From: Leptobrachium leishanense
Taxonomy: Eukaryota; Chordata; Amphibia; Anura; Megophryidae
Length of the DNA stretch: 64,000 nucleotides
Assembly: GCA_009667805.1 (NCBI GenBank)
Contig: CM019064.1
Location: 387,438,049-387,502,048 of the forward strand
Direction of reading: 5' to 3'
In this document: positions 10,200 through 20,740 of the stretch, piece after piece
How the letters are laid out: each line of letters begins with the position of its first letter
Numbering within the stretch: position 1 is the stretch's first letter
Translations under genes and position numbers: made by a program
Notes under the pieces: model-generated
The model's database searches: none
Seen by the model: only the letters and a program-made list of their open reading frames with translations
What the model was told of the DNA's origin: nothing

Positions 10200-10556
10200 A
10201 TGCTCACGAACAAGTAACTGTTGTCAATGGGGTACCTCAAGCACCAAATGCAGAGAAAAGGTTTCCTCACTTTGCGGTCAATAATGATCTGTTCTACCGT
10301 GTATCAGAAATTCGGGGAGAAATTGTGAAACAATTACTAGTACCCCAGCCCTACCAGAGAATGGTGCTGGATCTGGCTCACAATGATGCCCTAGGTGGTC
10401 ACCTGGGAGCTGAGAAAACCGAGGCCCAGATAACGGAACGGTTTTACTGACCTGGGATCGGTGCCGCGGTTAAGAGGTACTGTTCCTCCTGCCCTGTTTG
10501 CCAGTTAACTGCCCCAGCACCCCATTATAGGAACCCCTTGGTGCCTCTGCCAATAA
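10178..10556 (+). pseudogene. Gmr1-like pol: integrase HHCC zinc-binding domain
   Basis: The ORF (10178-10450) carries LAHNDALGGHLGAEKT with the paired histidines. After an in-frame TGA replacing the Trp of FYWPG, the frame continues into YCSSCPVCQ with the cysteine pair, completing an HHCC zinc finger. The lesion is a single stop codon. It is followed directly by the integrase core. Confidence 0.65.
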
Positions 10557-11341
10557 TTGAGGTGTCCTTTTGAGCGCATCGCTATGGATATAGTGGGTCC
10601 CTTAGAGAAGTCTGCTCGGGGACACAGATATATCCTGGTGGTTCTTGATTATGCCACAAGGTATCCAGAGGCGGTTCCTTTAAGAAACCCTACATCAAAG
10701 GCCATTGCGCAGGAGTTGTTTTTTATGTTTTCGAGAACTGGCCTGCCAAGGGAAATTGACGGACCAGGGAACCCCATGTATGTCCCGGGTGATGGCAGAT
10801 GTGTGCCAGTTGTTCCAAATCAAGCAGTTGCGAACATCTATTTATCACCCTGGTGATAACAGATGGTCTGGTAGAAAGATTCAACAAAACTCTGAAAATG
10901 ATGCTTAAAAGGGTTGTGCAGAGAGATGGAAGAGAGACTGGGATGAAGAGAGAGATGCAGAGAGACTGGGATCATTTGCTTCCCGTGCTGCTGTTTGCTA
11001 TTCGAGAGGTTCCTCAGGCCTCCATGGGGTTTTCACCTTTTGAGCTGGTGTATGGTCGCAGACCCCGGGGATTGCTAGATTTGGTTAAGGAGACATGGGA
11101 AAGTGAGTCCCCTCCACACAAATCGCTCATTGAACATATCTCTCAGATGAGAGAGAGAATTTCTAAAGTGATGCCTTTTGGTACAGGAACATTTGCAGAA
11201 GGCTCAGGAGGCCCAGAAAAGGGTGTACAACCGGTCAGCCAAGCTGCGGCAATTTCAGGTTGGGGACCGGGTAGCAGTACTTATACCCACGGTGGAAAGT
11301 CGGTTCCTAGCCAAGTGGCAGGGACCATATGTGGTGGTTGA
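10557..11341 (+). pseudogene. Gmr1-like pol: integrase catalytic core, spread over three frames
   Basis: The first catalytic Asp lies in AMDIVGP (frame of 10557), the second in LTDQGT (frame of 10705), and the Glu in GLVERFNKTL (frame of 10799); the D,D,E triad is thus present but split by two frameshifts. Downstream are the LPVLLFAIREVPQAS and SPFELVYGRRPRGLL blocks typical of gypsy integrases. The enzyme would insert the element's cDNA. A short duplication around 10930-10965 (gagagactgggat repeated) adds residues not expected in the family. Confidence 0.7.
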
Positions 11342-11606
11342 AAAAGTAGGGGAAGTAAATTACCGAGTGCATCAGCCTGGGAAAAGAAAAACATACCAGA
11401 TCTACCACATAAATCTGTTAAAACCCTCGAGAGACCAAGAGGAGGTGTCCGCCATGGTTGGGGTGGGTATAGAGTCTGATGGTGTTGATGCAGTACACAT
11501 TGCTGCAACCCTGTCCAAACCCCAAACCCAAGAAGTTAAGGAGTTTCTGCAAAGAAACAAAGGCATGTTTTCAGGACCGCGTCCGGGATCAAACATGATA
11601 TTGTGA
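11178..11606 (+). pseudogene. Gmr1-like pol: integrase C-terminal domain and link to RT
   Basis: Contains VGDRVAVLIP, KWQGPYVVVEKVG, VNYRV and YHINLLKP, the GPY/F-type integrase C-terminus. Without a break it runs into LSKPQTQEVKEFLQRNKGMFS, the sequence that precedes the RT fingers. This continuity proves the integrase-RT order. A frameshift near 11590-11605 ends the ORF. Confidence 0.65.
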
Positions 11607-12210
11607 CGGAACCCCATGTAAAGGTTTGGGTAAAGCCGTGCCACATTCCAGAAGCCCATAGAAAGGCTGTTTCTGAAGAGGTTAAAAAAATGCTTCAGCT
11701 TGATGTCATTGAGGAGTCACAGAGTGAATGATCGAGCCCCATCGTGTTGGTACCGAAGCCCAACGGCACTCTGCGATTCTGCAATGACTTCAGGAAACTT
11801 ACGAGGTGTCAAAATTTGACGCGTATCCCATGCCAAGGGTGGATGAATTAATAGAGAAATTGGTTCCAGCCCGTTATATCACCACCCTGGACCTTACTAA
11901 GGGATACTGGCAGATACCCCTGACTAAGGAAGCCAGGGAAAAGACTGCTTTTTCCACTCCAGAGGGTCATTTTCATTATAAGCGGATGCCTTTTGGGTTA
12001 CACTCAGCCCCGGCCACCTTCCAACGAGCGATGGATAGGGTGCTCCGTCCCTACGTGAGATATACCTCGGTCTACCTGGATGACATTGTCATCTTCAGTC
12101 CAGATTGGGAGTCCCATCTTCCCCGGGTTCAGACGGTTTGGGACGGTTTGAGGAAAGCGGGCTTTACTGTTAACTCTGAGAAAAGTGCGGTAGGGATGGA
12201 AGAAGTTTAA
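11606..12210 (+). pseudogene. Gmr1-like pol: reverse transcriptase
   Basis: Fingers (VKKMLQLDVIEESQSE, then a TGA in place of Trp at about 11729-11731, then SSPIVLVPKPNGTLRFCNDF) lead, after a frameshift near 11805, to an ORF at 11806-12210 with DAYPMPRVDELIEKL, TTLDLTKGYWQIPL (first catalytic Asp), MPFGLHSAPATFQRAMDRVL and VYLDDIVIFSP (catalytic DD at 12079-12084). The connection domain is lost by a deletion at about 12210. Confidence 0.8.
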
Positions 12211-12391
12211 AAATGCGTTGTGTCAGCACCCAGTGCTGGTAGTCCCTGATTTCATGAGGGAGTTCATTGTACAGACGGATGCCTCAAGTGAGGGTTTGGG
12301 GGCTGTGCTATCCCAAGAAGTCAATGGGGAGGAGCACCCGTGGTTTTTCTTAGTAGGAAACTGACGGCAGCAGAGAAAAACCTTGGCTACC
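12211..12391 (+). pseudogene. Gmr1-like pol: RNase H N-terminal fragment
   Basis: In the frame after 12205 are LCQHPVLVVPDF, FIVQTDASSEGLGAVLSQ and related residues, the start of the RNase H domain with the first catalytic Asp (QTDAS). The fragment is cut short by a MITE near 12392. Confidence 0.55.
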
Positions 12392-12480
12392 CAGCAGTTT
12401 TGGAACTACATTTCCAATGAGTCTCAATTAACTTAATTAGTGGCTGAGCAACATATTTGATATAGTTCCAAAACAGCTAG
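12392..12480. mobile_element. Short inverted-repeat MITE ending the gypsy fragment
   Basis: cagttttggaactacattt at 12392-12410 is matched in inverted form by atatagttccaaaacagct at 12459-12478. The ~88-bp hairpin unit has no coding sequence. It lies in the RNase H region of the gypsy fragment and probably inserted there. No target duplication was resolved. Confidence 0.5.
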
Positions 12481-13221
12481 AGGACCAATGACCCCACTAT
12501 ACATCATGTCACGTCAAAATGCTAAAACAAAAAATTTAAATTTCCATTTGAATTTCGATCACATGCAGCGTGTAAATTTATTTTATCACATTTTTTCATC
12601 CAAAAGATTGTTAGTTATATATTCTACGGGCCATATTACATTCATAACGTTAACGTTAGTGTCACCTGAGTGAGCAATACTGTTAGCTCTGGTGGTCCTA
12701 GCGCGGGTGCACCATATTACGATCCAAACGCTAACGGGTTAAAAAACCTGTTGCCGTTTGGAATCTTGCGCTTTTCAGCGTGAGGCTACTGTACTTTGCG
12801 CTCCCCATGTTAAGTATAGGGAGCGCAAAGTGTTAATCAGCGTTAGGATTACAATATACTAACGCTCATTACTGTCCGGCTGCGGGTACTGAATATTTAC
12901 TCACAACCAGGTCCTGGTGCTAATGGATTCCACTTCTGCAGAATCAGTCAGCACCAGCTGAAACCCCCCAAAAATCAGATACTCGCCTCTCATCCTGCGG
13001 CAAGAACTTCTTCTGGCCGCCTGGAGCAGAGTTAGACTGGGAGAAAAAGTCCCTCAGTCTCACTCTGGGAATCACTATGCCGACCTGCCATATCTACCAA
13101 GGACTTCAGCGACGTGACCAGTACATCCTCTGCACACAAACATGAAGCCAGAGGATGCGCTCAGCACGTCGTCAGCAGCAAAGTGGTTAAATGTTAAAAA
13201 GGGAGTGAAATTTGAGTAGAG
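12481..13221. repeat. Non-coding decayed DNA-transposon sequence related to other frog MITEs in the window
   Basis: No gene. 12500-12640 resembles 43850-43945 (TTAA-flanked family). 12650-13030 resembles 32330-32700 inside the Harbinger-type element in gene 1's 3' flank, including the blocks around tactgtactttgcgctcc and the gcttctgcagaatc segment. Ends were not resolved. Confidence 0.45.
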
Positions 13222-13363
13222 TGGCCCATTTAGCGCCATATTACAAAGTTGGTGCTAACTTAACCAGAGCTGTTGTAAACTTCCCAGAGCCATTATAGCC
13301 TATGGAGCTGTTAAGTTAACAACAGCTCTGGTTAAGTTAGCACCAACTTTGTAATACTGCCCT
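13222..13363. mobile_element. Palindromic MITE (GGGCAGTATTAC-type ends)
   Basis: The arms ttacaaagttggtgctaact and agttagcaccaactttgtaa flank a short loop, giving an almost perfect hairpin of about 60-bp arms. A related 54-bp unit lies at 21837-21890. The ends carry GGGC/GCCC as in Harbinger-type MITEs. No clear target duplication. Confidence 0.6.
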
Positions 13364-13596
13364 TAACCTCTTGCTGACCTGCAGCAATACAGTGTCCTAC
13401 CTGTACCTCACGATGCTGCCAAGACGCTCGCTGTAATTCTTTTTGTGGAGTGCAGGCAGCAGATATTGTGGCGCTTTCTGTGCGCAATACCAGCCTTTTG
13501 GGTGCAGGGCAAGGGGGCAACACCGGACTGCGACAAGGAAACAGGTGCAGAATTTTACACACAGCAGCCTGTTTAAAGACAAATACATGCATTTAT

Positions 13597-13690
13597 ACTA
13601 GGGATGCACCAATACCACTTTTTTAAGACCGAGTACGAGTATCAATACTTTTCTCAAGTACTCACCGATACCGAGTACCGATACATTTAT
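13597..13690. repeat. hAT-like terminal sequence
   Basis: Begins ctagggatgcaccaataccac, a motif common at the ends of hAT-type elements, followed by a degenerate run of gag-tac/tac-cga repeats. Only one end was seen, so the element's extent is unknown. Confidence 0.35.
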
Positions 13691-13743
13691 TTTATGTTAT
13701 GCGAACGCTTTCCAATAAGAACAGACCTCATCTAAAAGTGCCC

Positions 13744-13975
13744 CCAGCTCACATGGATATGCCCCCAGCTCTCATGGATATGCCCGCCCAGCTCTCATGG
13801 ATATGCCTGCCCAGCTCTCATGGATATGCCCCCCAGCTGATGGATATGCCCCCCAGCACATGGATATGCCCCCAGCTCATGGATATGCCCCAGCTCATGG
13901 ATATGCCCCCAGCTCATGGATATGCCCCCAGCTCATGGATATGCCCTCAGCTCATGGATATGTCCCCAGCTCTGT
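13744..13975 (+). repeat. Minisatellite, ~17-27-bp units containing CAGCTCATGGATATGCC
   Basis: About eleven head-to-tail units with the core catggatatgccc and variable spacers. Some units are 18 bp and keep a reading frame (MDMPPAHGYAP-like), which creates spurious ORFs of 174 and 62 codons. A short inverted repeat (tgtatgtgtaatatattacacatacaca) follows at 13974-14001. 14002-14680 shows no gene, only GC-rich repeat-like sequence. Confidence 0.75.
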
Positions 13976-14683
13976 GTATGTGTAATATATTACACATACA
14001 CACACACAAACAGACCCCAAACCAGACAGAGGGCGGCTGTCTGAATGCTCTATCGGCATTTGGACAGGCCCTGCAGCTGCTCTCCACGATCATACTTACC
14101 TTCCTGAGTGGCGCCAGGAAAGTTTCCACGCATGCGCTTGTTGGAAGGCCCCCAGCCGCGATCACATGGAACTCCAATGCCGGCTTCCTTACTGACTGTG
14201 TCATAGTGCCGGCAGTCAGGTGACAGGTCATCAGCGAATGCCGGCCGCTTGTGTCAGTGTGGGACGTGCTCTGCGGTCTGTGCGCTATGCACAGATTGCA
14301 GTGCAGCACCTCGCAGACCACCAGGGAAGCGGAGACTGCTGCCAGGCATGCGGAGATGAGGGGTCCCGGCGGCTATCCATCGGATGTGGCCAGCCAGGAC
14401 CCAGAATGTATCACGGGCCAGAATTGGTGTGCCCAGGCACACCCATGCGCATGCCTATGCAGTACCAAACTCTGAGCCAGACGCTGTTTCCTCAGACTTG
14501 ATTGTGTCCCAGCTTCCCAGGCCGGGAGTCCGTTAGGGATGAGTCGAGCTCCACGTAACAGGAAATCCCGCTTGGCGCCTGCAGATGTCAGCTCACCTTC
14601 AACGGACGCCCGACCTCGAGGACCACCTGCACTTGCAGTCAACCGCTACTGCCCGGTAGCCACTGCCGATCCGAGGCTGACTG

Positions 14684-14701
14684 ATCCCAGACGAGCCCCC
14701 A
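14684..14701 (-). other. tRNA-Pro-type primer-binding site of a class-I-like endogenous retrovirus
   Basis: On the minus strand the 18 bases TGGGGGCTCGTCTGGGAT differ at one position from the proline-tRNA primer-binding site of gammaretroviruses. They lie 4 bases downstream of the LTR end at 14706, which is the expected placement. Sequence beyond, down to about 14500, would be the leader; no gag ORF follows. Confidence 0.75.
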
Positions 14702-14705
14702 AAAA

Positions 14706-15376
14706 TGTTACTGGAATCCACTCAGTTCTGTCGGGTGAAAGGTCGGCCTGGTGCGGATAATGACTATTCGGACACGAGTCTCTTCAGGAAAGGTGTACTT
14801 TATTTGACGTCAACTCTCAGCCAGGATTGAATCGCAAAGATTGAGTGACGTGAACACATGGTCATAACATTTTATACATGAATAGATAAACAGGTACATC
14901 CCAGTAGCCCACCCCTGGGCGACACTCGCCCACCCCACATGGGTTCGTACCTTCCCCTTGCTGAATACAAAGACATTCCACAAACTGGCAGTAAATTGGC
15001 AGCTTTCACATTATTCTGACAATTGGATAATTTAACATCTAGCCAGATATTGTCTCTGTCCACCTCCCTAGAACTTGTTTATTATGTTTACTGATAAGCG
15101 TGCAGCTGGTCTTCTATACATCTTTGTTCTTGTCCCTAGCTCTCTGACCTTGACGTATCTAAATCTGCATCTGATTCCTGACACCCCTGCTTGTTTCTGC
15201 CCGGATCTCGTTAGTTTAATTGCTCTACCCGTTAGTTTAAAGAATTCCAGAAAATCTATGCAAACTCACCTAATTCAGCTAATATTCGCTATGTACATTT
15301 ACGTGAACCAAAGTCTTGCTCAAGATGGCCGCTATGAACCAGCATGGCGGCTTATTTTTGGCATGTTTCCCTAACA
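14706..15376 (-). repeat. 5' LTR of a class-I-type endogenous retrovirus (internal part deleted)
   Basis: A 671-bp block with TGTTA at one end and TAACA at the other. Read on the minus strand it has a TATA box (GTATAAAATG, about 14870-14879), then an AATAAA polyadenylation signal (about 14798-14803), and ends in CA just before the primer-binding site. This is U3-R-U5 order. The mate LTR and coding region are absent within the window. Confidence 0.7.
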
Positions 15377-15439
15377 TTACAAGGTCTCAGGTGTGAATGG
15401 GGAGCAGGTGTGTTAAATTTTGTGTTATCGCTCTCACAT

Positions 15440-16397
15440 TCTTGTACTGTTCACTGGAAGTTCAACATGGCACCTCATGGCAAATAACTCTCTGAGGATC
15501 TGAAAAAAACAATTGCTGCTCTACTAAAAAATGGCCTAGGCTATAAGAAGATTGCCAAGACTCTGAATCTGAGCTGCAGCACAGTGGCCAAGATCATAAA
15601 GCGGTTTAACAGGACAGATTCTGTCAGGCCTTGCCTCAGAACAGGCCTTGCCATGGTCGACCAAAGAAGTTGAGTGTACGTACTCGCATCATATCCAGAG
15701 GCTGTCTTTGTAAAATAGACATTTGAGCGCTGCCAGCATTGCTGCAGAGGTTGAAGGGGTGCGGGGTCAGCATGTAAGTTCTCAGACCATACACTGCACA
15801 CTGCATCAAATTGGTCCGCGTAGCTGTCGTCCCAGAAGGAACCATGTCCTGTGGTATGATGAGACCAAGATAAACTTATTTGGTTCAGATGGTGCCAAGT
15901 GTGTATGGTGGCAAACCAGGTGAGGAGCACAAAGACAAGTGTGTCTTGCCTACAGTCAAGCATGGTGGTGGAAGTGTCATGGTCTGGGGCTGCATGAGTG
16001 CTGCCTGAACTCAATGAACAGTTCATTGAGGGAATCATGAATGCAAACATGTACTGTGAGCAGAGCATGATCCCCTCCCTTCGGAGACTGGGCAGCAGGA
16101 CAATATTCCAACATAACGACCCCAAACACCTCCAAGACCACCACTGCCTTGCTAAAGAAGCTGATGGTAATGGTGATGGACTGGCCAAGCATGTCTCCAG
16201 ACCTAAACCCTATTGAGCATCTGTGGGACATCCTCAAATGAAAGGTGGAGAAGTGCAAGGTCTCTAACATCCACCAGCTTCGTCATGTCATCATGGAGAA
16301 GTGGAAGAGGACTCCAGTGGCAACCTGTGAAGCTCTGGTGAACTCCATGCCGAAGAGGGTTAAGGCAGTGCTGGCAATCTGGAGCCGAGCTGTCAGT
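15440..16397 (+). pseudogene. Tc1/mariner transposase relic
   Basis: Degenerate transposase read on the plus strand from an ATG at about 15468. Recognisable pieces: the N-terminal helix-turn-helix (GYKKIAKTLNLSCSTVAKIIKRF), SAASIAAEVEGV, YDETKINLFGSDG with the first catalytic Asp, TVKHGGGSVMVWGCMS, HNDPKH (second Asp region), SPDLNPIEHLW with the catalytic Glu, and the C-terminal EALVNSMPKR block. Frameshifts and small deletions (for example near 15835-15845) have destroyed the frame. A fold-back element with target duplication interrupts it at 16412. Confidence 0.75.
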
Positions 16398-16411
16398 AAT
16401 ACAGTTTAGAT

Positions 16412-17114
16412 CAAACGAAGGGCAGGTGCTCAGCGCTCACGCGTTCACAAGATATAAACAAAATCCTAATATTTCTTAAGGATACGTATATATATACATA
16501 CATATGCTCGGATATTCAGTACATGTGACCGTTCATAATCGTAAAATACAGTTCATCAAGGTATTCCTAAAAAGGAAGAAAAAATGTACAATAGTGAAGT
16601 CCAGCTTTCACAATGTGATAAGGGAAAAGGGGGGGATGGACCCACTCACACTTTCAAGAGCCTCGTTAGGCTCGATCACTTTGCCTGCGGGTGTTTCAAT
16701 CGGCTCACCCAATAGCCCTCAACGGTTCACCGGTCGTGCAGCCCTATTGGATGTTGTGAATAGAAAAGAATCTAATTTATATCACTCTGTAATGGCACCT
16801 ATCTAATTACTGAGCATTCCAGTGTCGGACTCTCCCAGGATCTGTGGACTACTCGGGACTCCTAATGACACCAGGGCTACACGACCGGTGAACCGTTGAG
16901 GGCTATTGGGTGAGCCGATTGAAACACCGGCAGGCGAAGTGATCGAGCCTAACGAGGCTCTTGAAAGTGTGAGTGGGTCCATCCCCCCCCCTTTTCCCTT
17001 ATCACATTGTGAAAGCTGGACTTCACTATTGTACATTTTTTCTTCCTTTTTAGGAATACCTTGATGAACTGTATTTTACAATTATGAGCGGTCACATGTA
17101 CTGAATATCCGAGC

Positions 17115-17150
<36 letters not shown>

Positions 17151-17326
17151 CCTTAAGAAATATTAGGATTTTGTTTATATTTTGTAAACGCGTGAGCGCT
17201 GAGCAACTGCCCTTCGTTTGTTCTTTATTGTATTTGGTGTAGTTTGGGAACTGCACTTTGGGTGCTCTAAGCGATGGGGTTCCCGTATCATTCCTTAGTA
17301 TATTGTCTGTTCACTACATCCTAAAC
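16412..17326. mobile_element. Fold-back (inverted-arm) element in the Tc1 relic with 14-bp target duplication
   Basis: Flanked by aatacagtttagat at 16398-16411 and 17327-17340. Two inverted arms of about 330 bp (16412-16745 and about 16876-17220) enclose a ~130-bp centre, and only the right side has a further ~105-bp unpaired tail. Asymmetric inverted arms plus a variable-length target duplication fit a retro-type insertion with an inverted, twin-primed or Penelope-like structure better than a TIR transposon. An (AT)n run sits at about 17117-17147. No coding domain; the two ORFs mirror each other across the palindrome. Confidence 0.6.
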
Positions 17327-17442
17327 AATACAGTTTAGATGTTTATCCTCCACAAAAAAGTGAGGAAGCAAATAACGTGACTGGCATGCATGAGAATAGC
17401 AGTCAGATTAGTAGCTACAAAACTCACAAAACCCCATTGGTA

Positions 17443-18875
17443 AATTATTTATTTATAAAGGATTTTACCAGGAAGGATACATTGAGATTTCTCTAGTTTT
17501 CAAGTATGTCCTGGGTTCAAGAACATTGAAGTGTTACAGTTACAGAAATACAAAGTAATACAATGCAAGATATTAAAAAAAACAAACACAAATATACAGA
17601 TTAACAGAAAATAAATATGTAGGAAATATAGTCACTAGGTTACATGTTTACAGGTGCATTCTGTATTGAGGTATGTTAGTAAGGAGCTTTTGAGTGACTT
17701 AAGACTGGGGGAAGATTTGATGGTGTCTGGGAGGTTATTCCATAATTGTGGTGCTCTGTAGGAAAACGAGGACCGAGCCACTGTCTTTTTGTATTGTGGT
17801 ATTGCAAGTAAAGTGCTGGTCCTGGATCGGAGGTTATAGGATGAGGGAGCTGCTGGGGGAAGCAGTCTATTCAGGTAGGGTGGCAGCTTCCCAGAGATGC
17901 TCTTAAACACCAGGCTGGAAAGGTGAAGGGTGCGTCTGGATTCCAGCGATGGCCAGTTTAGCTCTTTTAACATGTCACAATGGTGGGTCATGTAGTTACA
18001 TTGTAGCGCAAAGCGGCAGAATGAGTTATACAATGTAGTAAGTTTATGAAGGTGTGTTTGCGGGGCGGCTGCATATACTACATCTCCGTAATCAATAGCC
18101 GGCATAAGCATTTGCTGTACAATCTGCTTTCTTACCGCGGGACTCAGGCAGGATTTGTTTCTGTACAGGGCACCTAGTTTGGGGTAAAGTTTAGATGAGA
18201 GTTTTTCGATGAGGGGGCCAAAGGATAGATTAGGGTCCAACCACATACCTAGATATTTGAGAGAAGTGACTGTGGTCAGCATGCCATTTGATTTTGTCCC
18301 AACACATAGATGGGGATTTTGCAATTTGTGTAGTTTAGGTGCTGTTCCAAAGAGCATCATTACAGTTTTGTCAGTATTTAAAAAAAGTTTGTTGTTTTTG
18401 ATCCACTTTTCTACCTCTGAATTGTTCTTGCAGCACCGCCTCCAGCTGCGGGAGATTTGGTTTGCTGGTATAGATCACAGTGTCGTCTTTGTACATATGT
18501 ACAGTTGAGGCTTTGCAGACGTTGGGCAGATCAATTATAAATATTGTGAATAGCAGGGGGCCTAGTATTGAGCCTTGGGGTACTCCGCACGTGACTGGGA
18601 GCGGGAGGTAGGAGCTGCCAGAAATTGACACATATTGTGATCGGTCGGATATATATGATTGAAACCAGGTTAGCGTGCGATCACCAATGCCAGAGTTTTT
18701 AAGTTTTTCTAACAAGATGCCATGGTCTACCGTGTCAAAGGCCTTGGCAAAATCAAGGAAGATGGCTCCAGTAAGGTTTCCTTATTCCATCCCAGCTTGG
18801 ATATCATTGCAGACTTTTAAAAGGGCGGTTGTAGTTGAGTGATTTGGACGAAAGCCTGATTGATATAAATATAAA
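17443..18875 (-). mobile_element. 5'-truncated L2/CR1-group LINE (second family), minus strand
   Basis: The 3' end at 17443-17510 (tattttaccaggaaggatac-type tail) recurs at 27885, 42905 and 62668, always in this orientation. Coding sequence extends to about 18870, where the element is truncated. It abuts the left limit of the keratin segmental duplication. Confidence 0.75.
17635..18870 (-). pseudogene. LINE reverse transcriptase fragment (L2/Rex1-like)
   Basis: From 18870 downwards: QSGFRPNHSTTTAL-type finger block, motif A FLDFAKAFDTVDH, motif B GVPQGSILGPLLFTIFI, motif C with KDD in place of ADD (MYKDDTVIYTS), then, after a frameshift near 18365, the thumb and C-terminal domain (ORF 17635-18360, SLKYLGMWLDPNLSF, AIDYGDVVYAAAP, APQLWNNLPDTIKSS). 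One stop (near 18787) and one frameshift inactivate it. It is a different LINE family from that at 4450. Confidence 0.75.
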
Positions 18876-20422
18876 GGTTTATTGATTTAATTAAGCTACA
18901 ACACAACACATAAAAAGTCTCTATAACAGAGCTACAGTGTATGATGGATACATGAATGTTTAATAAATATCTTTGCCATACATAACTTACAGGTAAAACC
19001 GAATTAGAAATGACTTAGGAATTTAAAAGTAAACATAATAAAAATGCTGAGAATCATGTTTAAGACTTTATATACTTATTTGGCATTAATCAATCCATTA
19101 AAATGTTCTCATTAGTCTTAACTGGTCTTGCGTGGTGATGGATCTATAATTATTGATAGTCATAACAGATTTCAAGGCTCTTGCAAGTTGCCTCAGCTTA
19201 AATTCAAGCAAGTTTCAGTGGAACCATTATTCTTTATTGCCGTTGTGCATTTGAACTGTAGTATTCTGCTACCATTTGTTTCATGGTGTGTGCTCTTGAT
19301 TCCACATGGACATTGTTTTCCATTTCATAAGTCTTACATTTTCATTTTCATTTCAAGCCGTAGCAGTTGTTCAGTTTCTGCAACAATAAACTAGCACTTG
19401 CTCGTCAAGTTCCTACATTATACACTATCAATTGTAGCAGGTAAACCATATTGGAGCTACAAGTTACACACAGGAACTTGCACTGTGATTCTAGACCTAC
19501 TATCAATCAATCAATCATAAATCTCGCCCAATGAATTTCTTGCTTGACAAAGAAAAGAATAAAGTGTAAAACCAGTAAACTTTATATGCACAAGGTGAAT
19601 GTATATTCTCCAAAGAAATGTTAGTCACCAGGCTAAAAGCACCAATCACACACACTGGAGCAACGACTTCAATTGATAAACAAACATAACAAAGCTTGAG
19701 GTGTGATAGCTGGAAAATTCTGCCTCAGCTTGATGTGTGTCCGTAATCTTCTATTCTCTAACTAAACTATCTCTCCGTAACAAAATAACTCATGGTCGAC
19801 CAGTGAGATGGAAGTAACTGGAAATGATGACAAGACACAAAGTTTTCCTTCGCTTCGTTCTCCCTTGTACAGTATGTTTGGTTACATGTGCTTATATACA
19901 TTACATAACGTTTCACTATCCTATCAGAGGGAAGTAACACCTACTAAAATGCATACAGCAGCATATTAAAAGTTAAAATACAGAGTAATACAAAGATAAA
20001 CATTTCTGCAGTTTCATAAGTTTTTCTAACGTTTCATTATTTAACAGGAATTAACATCTGTTTGCTTCTGGACTTTTTTACTCCCTATTTTGTTAGCCTC
20101 TCCCACTTATCTTGGGTGTGCTTTAACACATTTACACATGGCCTGCAGATTCTAAAGCAAGATCCATTTCTAAACTGTCAGCTTGATCATAGAATGCTAA
20201 TTAGAGCAAAGTTCACTGTAGGCATCAGCATAAACTCATGTCGTATATTTTCATAACTGCCTGATCGTGATAGGTAAATCCCATCAAGGTGACGACACCA
20301 ATGGCGCTCACATATACCGCAGAGTGGTTGGTATTCCCGAGCTTCTCAGATGAGCCTCATGGAACAGTAACTAAAAACAATGTAATACGGAGGATAGCTT
20401 AGCGTAAAACCATAAACATTTA

Positions 20423-20740
20423 AGGGGTTATTTATGTCGCCGACAATTCGGTGCTCTGTCTTTCCCTGCACTTCGGGGAATCAAATTTCCCCACAACCAC
20501 TGAACATCAGGAAATTTCACTGACATTTCTCTGTTGTTCTGTGAAATAGATTAACCATAGCTTCTCTATGGGGATTTCACTGCCTTCGAACAGGCACTGT
20601 ACATGCAGGCAATTTGCCAAAGTTTGGCAAACTGCCTGCTCTCTGAATAGCCGAATGGCCAGGAAATGGCACCATACAGGGAAATTCACTGTTCGGTGCC
20701 ATTTCAGGGCCAGATTAGCTCTTTGTGAATAACTCTGTTA
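20423..20740. mobile_element. MITE of the GGGTTATTCA-end family
   Basis: Begins ggggttattt and ends gaataactct, inverted ends of about 10 bp. The interior resembles 29090-29385 and, inverted, 29660-29900 in gene 1 intron 8. No coding sequence. Confidence 0.5.

Larger units (their letters stand above)
9713..12391 (+). mobile_element. Ty3/gypsy-type retrotransposon fragment with integrase before reverse transcriptase (Gmr1-like)
   Basis: Plus-strand pol remnant in the order protease tail?, integrase zinc finger, integrase core, integrase C-terminus, reverse transcriptase, RNase H start. In ordinary Ty3/gypsy elements integrase follows RNase H; the order here is that of Gmr1-like elements known from deuterostomes. 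The link from integrase C-terminus to RT is continuous, so this is not two joined elements. Several stops and frameshifts, a deletion between RT and RNase H, and loss of both LTRs show it is dead. A small MITE begins at 12392. Confidence 0.7.

Noticed and set aside
13744..13975. CRISPR-like direct repeats
   Set aside because: Spacers are too short and degenerate and the host is a vertebrate; this is a minisatellite.
13699..14223. 174-codon plus-strand ORF
   Set aside because: Generated by the minisatellite; composition is purely repeat-driven.
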